A stretch of DNA of 64,000 bases, taken from Chromatiaceae bacterium. GTDB lineage: Bacteria > Pseudomonadota > Gammaproteobacteria > Chromatiales > Chromatiaceae. The position numbers were made by a program, and so were the translations under genes. Each line of letters opens with the position of its first letter. Positions within the stretch are counted from its first letter, which is position 1. Shown here piece by piece: positions 44,489 to 52,772 of the stretch. The notes beneath the pieces were generated by a model. That model saw only the letters and a list, made by a program, of their open reading frames with translations, made no database searches and was not told the origin of the DNA. Where the stretch lies: contig JAJDNF010000074.1 in assembly GCA_022340805.1 (NCBI GenBank), positions 29,247-93,246 of the forward strand, read 5' to 3'.

Positions 44489-46365
44489 TCATCAACAAGA
44501 TCCGTGCGCAGAACGTCCTCAAGTACGCCGAGCTGTCGATCGACTTGGCCGAGCACGGACTGATCGCGATCAGCGGGCAAAACGAATCGGGCAAGAGCAG
44601 CATTGGCGAGACCGTGTGTTTTGCGCTGTTCGGACGCACCTTCTCGATCCACCCTGACGATATCCAGAAGATTGTGCGTTGGGGTGAGAACCATTGCACC
44701 GCGACGCTGGAGTTTTCGGTCGAGGATCGGCGTTACGTGCTGTCGCGGTTTCTCGACCGAGATGGCAACCACAGCGCGAAGCTGGCGATGGCCGACGATC
44801 CTGAAAACCCGGTCGCTCGCGGCGTGCAGAGTGTCGCCGATGCGCTGTTCAATGTGCTGGGCTTCGAATACGACGAGTTCGTCGAGTCTTTCTATCTGGC
44901 GCAGCGCGAGATCACCACGCCGCACCCACACAGCCACGCGGTCAAGATCATGGCCGGTGTGGCACCCCTCGAGCAGGTGGAGCGCGGGCTGAAAAGCGAG
45001 ATCGCAGAGCGTGCGGAACTGCTCGGCGAGATCCAGGCTGAATGGGACGCAGTGGACCGCGATGTGCAGGCCCTCGGCATCCAGCAGGGTCGCATGCCCA
45101 GGTTGGAGGATGAGCGCCACCGGACCGAACTGCAGTACGACCAGGTCAACCTGCTGAGCGACCAGATCAGCACCGATCTGGACACCTGCAGCCGCAACGC
45201 AGGCCTGATCGAGAGCGCGCTGGGGGCCAAGGGGCGGACCGGTTTCCTGCGCTTTCTGGTGTTACTGCTGGCGCTCGCAGCGGGCGGAGCGTGGGCGCTG
45301 TTGACCTACGCCAGCGATCTTCCGCAGGCCGCTACGCTGCATGATGTGCTGCGCCAGCACGTGCCGCAATGGGACGACGGCAAGGTGGTCTGGGTCGGCT
45401 ACCTGGCGGCCGGCCTGGGCGTGCTTTTCCTGTTGCTTTGGATTCGTGGCGCGGGATTGAAACGTCGCATCGGGGTGCTGCGCGAGGAATCCGCCCGACT
45501 CGGCGTGGCACTGGGGCGCGCGCGCGAGATCGACATCGAGCCCATCCCGGATGACGGCGAGCCGGAGGACACCGACGTCGCCGCTGAAGAGGGCGAACAG
45601 GACGTCCCCGAGCCAACGCCGGTCAGGCCGGACTATGCCGAGTACGAGTCGCTGCGCAAGCTGTTGGATGGCGGCGACGTTCCGGTGCGCCTGGCGAGCG
45701 AATACACTGAGCGCGAGCTTGCCTGGCTGGGCTATGTGTCGGATCGCTTGCGCGAGCAGATTGCCGAGTTGGATGACGAGATCGACGATGAGCAGTCACG
45801 CCTGCAGGAGGCGATCGATCTTTCGGAGGTGCTCAACGGGCTGACCGATAAACGCGAGGAGATCGAGGAGCGGATCGCCGACCGGCGTCGTGGCCTCGAA
45901 CTGCTGGACGGTGCGATCGCGCACCTTTCCAACAATTTCAATCGCGACGTCAAGGACCTGGTAGGCCGCATGCTGCCCCTGTTCACCGACGGGCGGTACG
46001 AGCACATGCAGATAGACGATGGCCTCAAGGTGCGCGTGTTCTCGAGAGAGAAACGCGACTTCATGGACCTCGAGGAGGTCTCCAGCGGGACCCAGCGGCA
46101 GGTCATGCTCGCGCTGCGTCTTGCGCTGTCGAAAAAGCTCCTGAGCCGCACTGTCAGGGGCAAGCAGTTTGCATTCCTGGACGAGCCGTTCGCGTTCTTC
46201 GACGAGGAGCGTACACGGCGTGCACTGCATGCGCTGGCTGACCTCGGCGACGACATCAGCCAAGTATGGATCGTGGCCCAGGACTTCCCGGAGAACTGCG
46301 AGGTCAGGTTTGATACCAAGATCGACTGCGATCGCGCAAGCAATACCCTAAGGGTCAGCGGATGA
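44485..46365 (+). CDS. Rad50/SMC-like ATPase with two central membrane segments
   Basis: 626 aa. The N-terminal lobe has the P-loop GQNESGKSS (31-39) and a Q-loop-like YLAQREITT. The C-terminal lobe has the ABC signature SSGTQRQVMLAL (533-544) and Walker B FAFLDEPFAFFDEE (562-575). Between them, where Rad50 has a long coiled coil, there is a short coil, a hydrophobic hairpin (254-275 and 301-320), an acidic linker (350-380) and a second coil (405-470). So the ATPase head should be tethered to the inner membrane. Resembles the YhaN-like group of AAA_23 ATPases. Function unknown; no nuclease partner is encoded next to it, though an RNB exoribonuclease lies upstream. Confidence 0.82.
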   Translation: MIINKIRAQNVLKYAELSIDLAEHGLIAISGQNESGKSSIGETVCFALFGRTFSIHPDDIQKIVRWGENHCTATLEFSVEDRRYVLSRFLDRDGNHSAKLAMADDPENPVARGVQSVADALFNVLGFEYDEFVESFYLAQREITTPHPHSHAVKIMAGVAPLEQVERGLKSEIAERAELLGEIQAEWDAVDRDVQALGIQQGRMPRLEDERHRTELQYDQVNLLSDQISTDLDTCSRNAGLIESALGAKGRTGFLRFLVLLLALAAGGAWALLTYASDLPQAATLHDVLRQHVPQWDDGKVVWVGYLAAGLGVLFLLLWIRGAGLKRRIGVLREESARLGVALGRAREIDIEPIPDDGEPEDTDVAAEEGEQDVPEPTPVRPDYAEYESLRKLLDGGDVPVRLASEYTERELAWLGYVSDRLREQIAELDDEIDDEQSRLQEAIDLSEVLNGLTDKREEIEERIADRRRGLELLDGAIAHLSNNFNRDVKDLVGRMLPLFTDGRYEHMQIDDGLKVRVFSREKRDFMDLEEVSSGTQRQVMLALRLALSKKLLSRTVRGKQFAFLDEPFAFFDEERTRRALHALADLGDDISQVWIVAQDFPENCEVRFDTKIDCDRASNTLRVSG

Positions 46366-46460
46366 TGTAGAATGCGCGGCTTCGCGGCCATGGCCCGTGG
46401 ACCGAAACGGGCAATGTCGAGGGGCTGTTCCCCGTACGCCCGCGGTTCGAAAAGTGTTTT

Positions 46461-46550
46461 GGAGAGGTGGCTGAGCGGTTGAAAGCGCACGATTCGAAAT
46501 CGTGTTTAGGTTAGCGCCTAACGAGGGTTCGAATCCCTCCCTCTCCGCCA
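46461..46550 (+). tRNA. tRNA-Ser (anticodon CGA)
   Basis: 90 nt including encoded CCA. Acceptor GGAGAGG pairs with CCTCTCC. The anticodon stem CACGA/TCGTG encloses TTCGAAA, giving anticodon CGA. It has a long variable arm (TTTAGGTTAGCGCCTAA) and T-arm GAGGGTTCGAATCCCTC. A TAGAAT with a GC-rich discriminator at 46368-46380 is a likely promoter. No terminator follows; the matching one appears to lie at 58393 beyond an inserted island. Confidence 0.96.
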
Positions 46551-46551
46551 A
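46525..46551. repeat. att-like repeat copy A (3' end of tRNA-Ser)
   Basis: 27 bp covering the T-arm and acceptor 3' strand. It recurs at 57276-57302 (26/27 identical) and its last 20 bp recur exactly at 58369-58388. Interpreted as the attL side of an island integrated at the tRNA. Confidence 0.75.
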
Positions 46552-47335
46552 TATAGATAATAGAAACAGATAGTGAAGCCAATTCTTTTGGCAATCCTAG
46601 AATTCCTCGGTACGGTCCGATCTCGCAGGACTCTTCAAACGGTTGCCAGCACGTTCGCTGCAAGCTGTCGCCCCGGCTCACACTGGGATAGCCACGATTC
46701 TAGACACGATTATCCCTGGGTCCGGCACGGTCGGTTCTTGCGTTCCCCCGAAGCAGGCGGACCGGCGGGCTTTCTTGTTTCTGCCGTTGTCGGCCGGATC
46801 CGCCCGCTCGTCTCCGGCTTTTGCACTCGGCGATGTCGCGCTGTTGGCGTAATGCCAGGTCATACGCCAGGGGCCGCATGTGCCACGGATGGAGTCCCGC
46901 TCACTCGACATCGGGCTTGGGTGCCAGGTGCAACTCGCGCTTTTTCACCGGGTTGCTGCCGATGCGCAGCAGATCACCAATTCGTACGGCGCGCCGTGGC
47001 AGCAATGGGGTGGATAGAGTATTGACGTCCGATTCTTAGACGGCGTGCCCTCCTTGCTTTCTTCGCTCGGCCGTCAGTCTGCTGCGCAATCCGCCCCGAA
47101 ACGGGCAGTCCGGCACCCGAATCCGCCCCTCTCGCCGAACGTTCCCCGCTGAGGCGGCGCTCGGCACGGCGGTCGCCTGGAGGCTTTGGGCTCAGCCCCT
47201 TTCGCTTTCAGGTGAGTCAGGATCGTCTCGATCACCACCGAGTCTTCGCATCGATAGTGTGCGTTTACGCTGCCACCATGAGCGTTGCGATCATCCGACC
47301 GCTGTGGGCGACCGCACTGGACGAACCTGTCTGTT
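46551..47335. other. Gene-poor left end of the tRNA-Ser island
   Basis: About 785 bp with no credible intact gene. The first 520 bp show no recognised feature. From 47074 there is a degraded transposase end on the minus strand. No integrase remnant was recognised next to the tRNA. Confidence 0.55.
47074..47253 (-). pseudogene. IS91-type transposase, C-terminal remnant
   Basis: The minus-strand frame reads RCEDSVVIETILTHLKAKGAEP followed by a Pro/Arg-rich RRPPCRAPPQ tail, the characteristic C-terminus of Y2 (IS91-family) transposases. Everything upstream is missing, including the HUH and tyrosine motifs. A longer, related remnant is at 54056-54766. Confidence 0.6.
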
Positions 47336-49150
47336 TCAGGCGCTGCGCAGGCGCGCGCTGTCGGCGTGCTCGAGGAACGTCGCGGCAGCCTCACTCCCCA
47401 TGTACTTGGCTAGCACCTTGTGGTCGGCCTGGCGCAGGTCGAGCATGATCAGGCAATCGAGGGCGTCGTTGAAGCTGTCGTCGACATTGAAGCCGAGGAT
47501 CTTGCCACCGAGCTTAAGGTACTGCTTAAGCAGGATGGGCACACCCTTATTGTCCGGCTCGATGCTGGTTACCAGGTCGGAGATACCGTCCATATCCAGG
47601 GTGTGACTGCACTCCCGGCATTCGAGATCGGCACGTCCGCGAAACGGTCTGCGTGGGCGAACATACCGCGCGAGTCGGGGGTCCGACGTCGTTGTGCGTA
47701 GGAAATCGACCATCAGCTGTTGCGATGCCGTCTGGTACTCGTTGCTGATGCTGACCGGCCCGAACAGCACGCTGTAGCGCGGGTTGTCGGCGATGAACCG
47801 GCCGATGCCCTTCCACAGCAACATCAACGGCGAAAAACTGCGCTGATACTCCTGGCGGACGAACGACCGGCCCAGTTCGATGGCCGGGTTCAACTGGCGC
47901 AGCAGTTGTCCGCGGTAGCGAAACAGGGACTGCGTATACAGGCCCTTCTTGCCGAACCTCGCATAGATCTCGTCGGCAAGGCCGAGGCGGTAGGCGCCGA
48001 CCAGTTCGCCGGCCTCGTTGTTCCAGACGAACAGATGCTTGTAATACTCATCGTAGAGGTCGAGGTCGCGCGCCTGGCCGGTACCTTCACCGGTCGCACG
48101 GAACGTGATTTCGCGCAGCCGGCCAATTTCGCGCAGCACCCACGGGATCTGCTCGCTGTCGGCAAGATAGACCGACAGGTTGCCGGTACGGGCGAGGCAG
48201 CACTGCTTGCCCAGCGTTTCGACCTCGGAGGCCAGCAGGCGCGCCGGTACCGGTTCGGCAACTGCTATGCCGTCGACCTGGATCGGGGTTGTCTGTCCTG
48301 CTGCGTGCAACGCCGCTCCTGCCCGGTTCTTCAGCGCCATCGTGCGCAGTCGCAGGTAGTCGATCAGGCGTTGGTCGCTGCCCTGGGCCTTGAGTCTGCG
48401 GGCATCGATCGATTCGCCTACCCGCAGCGTGATCGTTGTGTTGGCCTTGTTGATCAACTCGCGCGGCAGCAGCGCGGTCCGTGCGCGCGGGTGCAGCATG
48501 CCTGCCAATTGAAACAGCATGCCGTTGGCGCCGTAAAAGTAGACCGGCATGACCGGCGCACCGGTCATGCGGATCAGGCCGCCGACCGTTGCCCGCCAGG
48601 GCGGATCGACGACTGCACGTCTCTTTGGTGAGAAGCGCGCCACGTCACCGGCCGGAAACACGACCAGCACACCGCCTTCACGTACCCAGCGCACGGCCTT
48701 CTTCAGCGGAGTGATGTTGCGCGCTGCGCCGTCTTCGCCGGCATAGGGATCGACGCTGATGAACAGGCTGTCGAGCTCCGGTATCCGCGACAACGGCACG
48801 TTGGCCATGATCTTCACGTCGCTGCGCACCTGGCACAGTATCTCGCCGATGATCACGCCCTCGATGGCGCCAAAGGGATGGTTCGCCACGATGACCAGTG
48901 GTCCGTTCGCGGGAATCGACGCCATCTCTTCGCGCGGCAGCCGGTAGCGGATATTGAAGGTTTCTAGCACGCGGTCGAGAAATGCGCGCTGATCGATGAT
49001 GCTGGGAATCTGCTTGTAGCAGCTATCCAGATACTTCAGGCCAGACGTTTTCTCGAGTACGACCTCGATGAACGAATTGAGTTTGCATGAAGGTGTCAGT
49101 TGCGGGGCGCCGTCGAGTGAAATGGGTCCCTTGCCAGGTGTGTTGCCCAT
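47336..49150 (-). CDS. OlsF-like two-domain acyltransferase (PlcC-type + GNAT-type)
   Basis: 604 aa. The N-terminal half is a PlsC-family acyltransferase: catalytic His in NHPFGAIEG (His91, with Glu replacing the usual Asp) and an FPAGDVAR block (165-172). The C-terminal half (about 320-560) is an OlsB/hemolysin-type GNAT domain (REITFRATGEGTGQARDLD; DEYYKHLFVWNNEAGELVGAYRLG). This domain order matches OlsF, the bifunctional ornithine-lipid synthase; a lysophospholipid role is the alternative. Starts 13 bp after the PlcP-like gene, so one operon. The start at 49150 avoids overlap with that gene. Confidence 0.8.
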   Translation of the reverse strand: MGNTPGKGPISLDGAPQLTPSCKLNSFIEVVLEKTSGLKYLDSCYKQIPSIIDQRAFLDRVLETFNIRYRLPREEMASIPANGPLVIVANHPFGAIEGVIIGEILCQVRSDVKIMANVPLSRIPELDSLFISVDPYAGEDGAARNITPLKKAVRWVREGGVLVVFPAGDVARFSPKRRAVVDPPWRATVGGLIRMTGAPVMPVYFYGANGMLFQLAGMLHPRARTALLPRELINKANTTITLRVGESIDARRLKAQGSDQRLIDYLRLRTMALKNRAGAALHAAGQTTPIQVDGIAVAEPVPARLLASEVETLGKQCCLARTGNLSVYLADSEQIPWVLREIGRLREITFRATGEGTGQARDLDLYDEYYKHLFVWNNEAGELVGAYRLGLADEIYARFGKKGLYTQSLFRYRGQLLRQLNPAIELGRSFVRQEYQRSFSPLMLLWKGIGRFIADNPRYSVLFGPVSISNEYQTASQQLMVDFLRTTTSDPRLARYVRPRRPFRGRADLECRECSHTLDMDGISDLVTSIEPDNKGVPILLKQYLKLGGKILGFNVDDSFNDALDCLIMLDLRQADHKVLAKYMGSEAAATFLEHADSARLRSA

Positions 49151-49163
49151 AGGTTGTTCCGCT

Positions 49164-50117
49164 TCAGGCCCTGGCCTGCTCACAATCTGTCTGAGCCGTG
49201 GCTTCCGGTGACCCATATTTCAAAATGCCATTTGGCCGTGACGCCGTATCGATCTGTTCGCAGACCCGTGCCAAAGCCGGATGCGGCTGTGCCGGTAGCG
49301 TGGCCGGTGTCCCGTTTTTGACGTTAAGGTCCCGCTCGTCGCAGATCACAGTCTGTTCGTCGGCCCAATGCACGATGCGCAGCTTGCCGTCGGCATCCTC
49401 GATCATTGCCGTACAGCTTTCGACCCAATCGCCGGTGTTGCAGTAGAGAATGTCGTCGATGTGGGAAAGCTCGGCCTTGTGGATATGGCCGCATACGACG
49501 CCATCGACTTCACGGCGGCGGGCCTCTGCGGCGACCAGCTGCTCATAGTTGGAAATGAAACTGACTGCATTTTTCACCCTGTGTTTCAGATAGGCGGACA
49601 GTGACCAGTACGAGTAACCCAGGCGGCGCCTGAGCACGTTGTAGTAATGATTGACGACCAACGCGGTCTCGTAGGCCCAGTCGCCGAGCAGGGCAAGCCA
49701 CTTTGCATGCTTTACCACGCCATCGAAACGGTCGCCGTGCAGCAGCAACAACCGACGGCCGTCGGCCGTGGTGTGAATGGTCTCGTCACGCACCTCGATG
49801 CCGCCGAACTGGAGATCGCCGAACTGCTGGTCGATGTAGTCGCGCAGAAATTCGTCGTGGTTGCCCGGCACATAGACCACCCGAGCACCTTTGCGCGCCT
49901 TGCGCAGAATTTTCTGTACGACGTCGTTGTGCTGCCGCGGCCAGTACCAGTTCTTGCGTAGCCTCCAGCCGTCTATGATGTCGCCGAGCAGGTAGATGTG
50001 ATCGGCGTCGTTGTGGCGGAGGAAATCGAGTAGGAATGCTGCCTTGCAGCCGCGTGTGCCCAGGTGGATGTCGGACAGCCAGATGGCTCTGTGCCTGTTC
50101 TCGCTCACTGTCGTCAT
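49164..50117 (-). CDS. PlcP-like metallophosphoesterase (phospholipase C type)
   Basis: 317-aa calcineurin-fold phosphoesterase. Metal motifs: SDIHLG (15-20), GDIIDGW (45-51), GNHDEF (85-90), HGDRFD (127-132) and CGHIH near 215. The segments TRGCKAAFLLDFLRHNDAD and WPRQHNDVVQKILRKARKG match the PlcP group, which hydrolyses phospholipids to diacylglycerol under phosphate starvation. Commonly annotated as UDP-diacylglucosamine hydrolase, but it is longer than LpxH (about 240 aa). Start at 50117 chosen because upstream in-frame sequence has no homology. Coupled to the OlsF-like gene. Confidence 0.8.
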   Translation of the reverse strand: MTTVSENRHRAIWLSDIHLGTRGCKAAFLLDFLRHNDADHIYLLGDIIDGWRLRKNWYWPRQHNDVVQKILRKARKGARVVYVPGNHDEFLRDYIDQQFGDLQFGGIEVRDETIHTTADGRRLLLLHGDRFDGVVKHAKWLALLGDWAYETALVVNHYYNVLRRRLGYSYWSLSAYLKHRVKNAVSFISNYEQLVAAEARRREVDGVVCGHIHKAELSHIDDILYCNTGDWVESCTAMIEDADGKLRIVHWADEQTVICDERDLNVKNGTPATLPAQPHPALARVCEQIDTASRPNGILKYGSPEATAQTDCEQARA

Positions 50118-50133
50118 ACTCTGCGACCGTACG

Positions 50134-50151
50134 ATGGCAGTATCATGGCAA
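50134..50151 (-). promoter_or_regulatory. Weak Pho-box-like direct repeat upstream of the PlcP-like gene
   Basis: On the minus strand TTGCCAT-GATA-CTGCCAT, two 7-mers with the 4-bp AT-rich spacer of a Pho box (consensus CTGTCAT) but with mismatches in both. It ends 17 bp before the ATG, which is unusually close for a PhoB site. Confidence 0.25.
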
Positions 50152-50305
50152 GCGGCTGCGGCAACTTGGTGAAGTTTGCGTTGCGTGGATATGACGGTGC
50201 CACCAGTGTGTTGAGCCGCACGTAATCGGTATGCAAGAAACGCAACGTACGCTACCGCCCCGTCGTACCGCCAAGTCGGCCGTTGCCTCAAGTCAGGATC
50301 GCTTC

Positions 50306-50488
50306 ATGAACGATGCCGAACAAAGAACCGCCTGGTCGAGCCTCGCCAAGGATGAACAGACCGCGTTGCTGATCGCCTTCGGTCATCACCTCGACGGGCT
50401 GCCACCGACCTGTTCGATCGACGTCAAGGAGCAGCGCCTGCGCGACTGGCTTGGCCAGCGTGGTATCGACTACCCCGGTGCCGGATGA
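50306..50488 (+). CDS. Small conserved-looking protein of unknown function
   Basis: 60 aa, MNDAEQRTAWSSLAKDEQTA..., soluble, with a C-terminal RLRDWLGQRGIDYPGAG. Not recognised. An in-frame ATG at 50231 would add 25 residues without support. The stop overlaps the next ATG (ATGA). Divergent from the PlcP-like gene. Confidence 0.55.
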   Translation: MNDAEQRTAWSSLAKDEQTALLIAFGHHLDGLPPTCSIDVKEQRLRDWLGQRGIDYPGAG

Positions 50489-50778
50489 ATGGGTTGCTGG
50501 CGCAGAGCCGACGCGGCGTGCTGCGCTGGCTGACGGTGTTCACCGGTTGCGTGATCGCTGTCGCCGGGCTGCTCGTATTCATCCTGCCGATACCCGTCGG
50601 ACTGCCACTGATCGCGCTGGGGCTGTTTATCCTGGTTCGGCATTCGCAGGTCGCACGCTATACGATGCTCAAGGCGGCACGCCGCCACTGCGGATTGCGG
50701 CGCCTGTTGCGACGCCTGTGTCTGCTCGATTCCGGGACAAGTCGTGTACAGCTCGCGATCGAAAAGCCACGGCGTTGA
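50485..50778 (+). CDS. Small membrane protein (PGPGW-like)
   Basis: 97 aa with a hydrophobic N-terminal region (about residues 15-51, VFILPIPVGLPLIALGLFILV) followed by a basic tail (RHCGLRRLLRRLC). The Pro-rich turn between two hydrophobic segments resembles the PGPGW putative transmembrane family, though the motif is PIPVG here. Coupled to the upstream small gene. Its last 120 bp overlap the 3' end of the convergent dgkA. Confidence 0.55.
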   Translation: MNGLLAQSRRGVLRWLTVFTGCVIAVAGLLVFILPIPVGLPLIALGLFILVRHSQVARYTMLKAARRHCGLRRLLRRLCLLDSGTSRVQLAIEKPRR

Positions 50779-51167
50779 CGAAGCATAGTCGAGACCTGTC
50801 GGAACAGCGTGAACCCTGGATTGAAACGCTCGACGGTAACCCCGACCCAGACGCCGGGGGTCAACATCAGCGACAGGAACACGGCGGCAGAGCCCATGTC
50901 CTTGGCATGACCGGAAAGCTTGTGCGGTTCGTCACCGATCCGTTCGATCACGGCCTCGATTCCGGAGTTGAGCAGTTCGACGATAACGACGAGCACCACG
51001 GTGCCGATCAGCAATGACACCTGTGCGACCCCTTCGCCGAGCCAGATACCGATCGGTACCAGGATCAATGCGAGCACCGATTCCTGACGAAACGCCGACT
51101 CGTGCTTCCACGCGGTCCTGAAGCCCTGAGACGAAAAGCCGGACGTTGAGGTTGAGCGCGCTGCCAA
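50658..51167 (-). CDS. dgkA: Diacylglycerol kinase (DgkA-type) with atypical ends
   Basis: Small trimeric membrane kinase phosphorylating diacylglycerol to phosphatidate. The core FRTAWKHESAFRQE, the catalytic helix VIVELLNSGIEAVIERIGDE and HKLSGHAKDMGSAAVFLS match DgkA closely. No ATG is available; a TTG at 51167 opens the frame. The N-terminus runs directly out of the decayed ZIP/cNMP gene, and the C-terminus has about 50 extra basic residues overlapping the convergent gene. The ends may be altered by deletion, but the catalytic core is intact. Would recycle the diacylglycerol made by PlcP. Confidence 0.72.
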   Translation of the reverse strand: MAARSTSTSGFSSQGFRTAWKHESAFRQESVLALILVPIGIWLGEGVAQVSLLIGTVVLVVIVELLNSGIEAVIERIGDEPHKLSGHAKDMGSAAVFLSLMLTPGVWVGVTVERFNPGFTLFRQVSTMLRQRRGFSIASCTRLVPESSRHRRRNRRRNPQWRRAALSIV

Positions 51168-51216
51168 AGCGCTGGATCAGGGTGACCGCACGGGTCTGGG
51201 CCATCTTACGGGAAAC

Positions 51217-52706
51217 GCCGGCCAGCAGCGAAAGGCTCAGACCAGAATGCAGCATGCTCGAATCGATCACGATCGATTCGGGAATGCCATCGAGCATGAT
51301 GCCCAGCCAGATCGCCACGGACGCCCCTTTGTGCTCCTTGATCTTCTCCGCGAAATCGGCGACCGAGCGCAACGGGCGACCTGCCGCCATGTTGTGCACC
51401 GCGCCGTGCACCCAGCGGGCGGCGTCATCGGCGTTGAATTCGTGCCGCTGCTTCAGGTAGACGGCGACCTTCTCCTGAAGTAGGGGTGACTCGCGCAGCA
51501 GCGCATCGAAGTCGCGCTGGCGCGGCACCCAGTAGCGCGTGTCGGTGGTGGCGACGGCGCTGTCCGTGTGGCGTGCGCCGGTCACGAACGCGAGTGCGCC
51601 GGCCTCATCGCCTTCGTGCAGCTTTTCGGTCGGCGTCAGTTCGTTCTGGGGGTCGGCCAGGGCAACCTCGCCATCCTCCATCAGGTACATACGGTCCGCG
51701 AGTTGGCCGCGCTGAAACAGGCTCTCGCCGCGCTCGACGCTGCCGCGAAAGAAGCGGCCGACGACACTGCGCAGTTCCTCTACCGGCAGGTCATCGAATA
51801 CCAGTGTTCTGCCGACACCCTGTATCAGTTCGCGCATCGCCGCATCGCCGCATCGCCGCGCTCGACACGCACTGCCGGCGGGATCCCCCCGGGTTTAACG
51901 AGGCTGGCGACGGCCGAGTCGATCCAGTCGGCTACGGCATCCGCGGTCAATCGGTGTCGCTCCAGGAGATAGGTGCGCACCTCGTCGCCGCGCACGAGAT
52001 CGATCAGTGCGTTCCGCAGGTTCGGCGAGGTGAGGGTCAGGCGCTCCAAGGCGTCGCGCGTCAGCACCCAGACCGATACCTCCGAGCCCGCACGGGCCAG
52101 GGTGGCATGCGGCGAACGCGTGAAAAAGGCCATGCGTCCAAAGGCATCGTTGTCGCGGCTGCGGTCAAACGCATCCATTTCCCGTTCGGGGTCCAGCAGT
52201 TCCACCTCGCCGTGCTCGACGATGTACAGGCGGTCGCAGGGGTCGTGCACCCGGTAGAGGGTGGCCCCGGCCGGACACTCCTGGCGGAACAACATGTCGC
52301 CGAGGTCGCTGATTTCCTGCTCGGCGAGATCGTGGAACTAGTCGATTCTTGCAATATTCCGCAGAATGCTTTTCGTGCGTCGCAGCCGTTCGCGGCGGAC
52401 GTGAAGGATGGCGGTCGAGGATTTCCGCAGGAATCCCCCTTCGGTGTTGACCAGCTGGTTGAGTGCGACGAAAAGGAGACCGCCGAGCACGGCGCCGGCG
52501 CCGAGCGCATATGTCTGTCCCTGCGCGAGCGCGCCGCCGACGGGGTCCAGCCTGAGCGCGGCCAGCAGGGCGCCCGCACCGAAGGCCATCAGGAAAGCCA
52601 CAACGCGCTCGCCCGGCCGCCACAGCGCCGTCGTCAAGGTGCCGAGCGGCAGCGAACTGGCGCTGACGATGCTCATGAAAAACGCGCTGGCAAGCAGGTA
52701 TTCCAT
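51217..52706 (-). pseudogene. ZIP-like membrane protein with two cyclic-nucleotide-binding domains, broken
   Basis: One gene in three pieces. 52338-52706 encodes a membrane N-terminus (MEYLLASAFFMSIVSASSLPLG...FGAGALLAAL) and ends at an in-frame TAG (52338-52340). The same frame continues at once into a cNMP-binding domain (CPAGATLYRVHDPCDRLYIVEHGEVELLD) to 51825. A second cNMP domain (FQRGQLADRMYLMEDGEVALAD) and a ZIP-like helix pair (ASVAIWLGIMLDGIPESIVI) follow in a shifted frame. The shift lies at three tandem 8-bp repeats; removing one restores the frame. The C-terminal membrane part is missing where dgkA begins. Confidence 0.75.
51833..51856. repeat. Three tandem copies of an 8-bp repeat at a frameshift
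   Basis: CGCATCGC x3 (51833-51840, 51841-51848, 51849-51856). With two copies the two cNMP-domain frames would join as ERGDAAMRELIQ. Slipped-strand gain of one unit explains the frameshift. Confidence 0.85.
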
Positions 52707-52772
52707 CGATCAGCACGCGCTATTCAGACGATCTCCCGTGGGCGCTGCAATCCCTGCGCGCTGTGGAAGGGG

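Noticed and set aside
46573..47025. 150-codon ORF after tRNA-Ser, checked as an integrase remnant
   Set aside because: No tyrosine recombinase motifs (R..HxxR..Y) in any frame; composition looks non-coding.
49164..50117. Naming the phosphoesterase lpxH
   Set aside because: Same fold, but it is longer than LpxH and the TRGCKAAFLLDFLRHNDAD region and lipid-gene context fit PlcP better; not settled without phylogeny.
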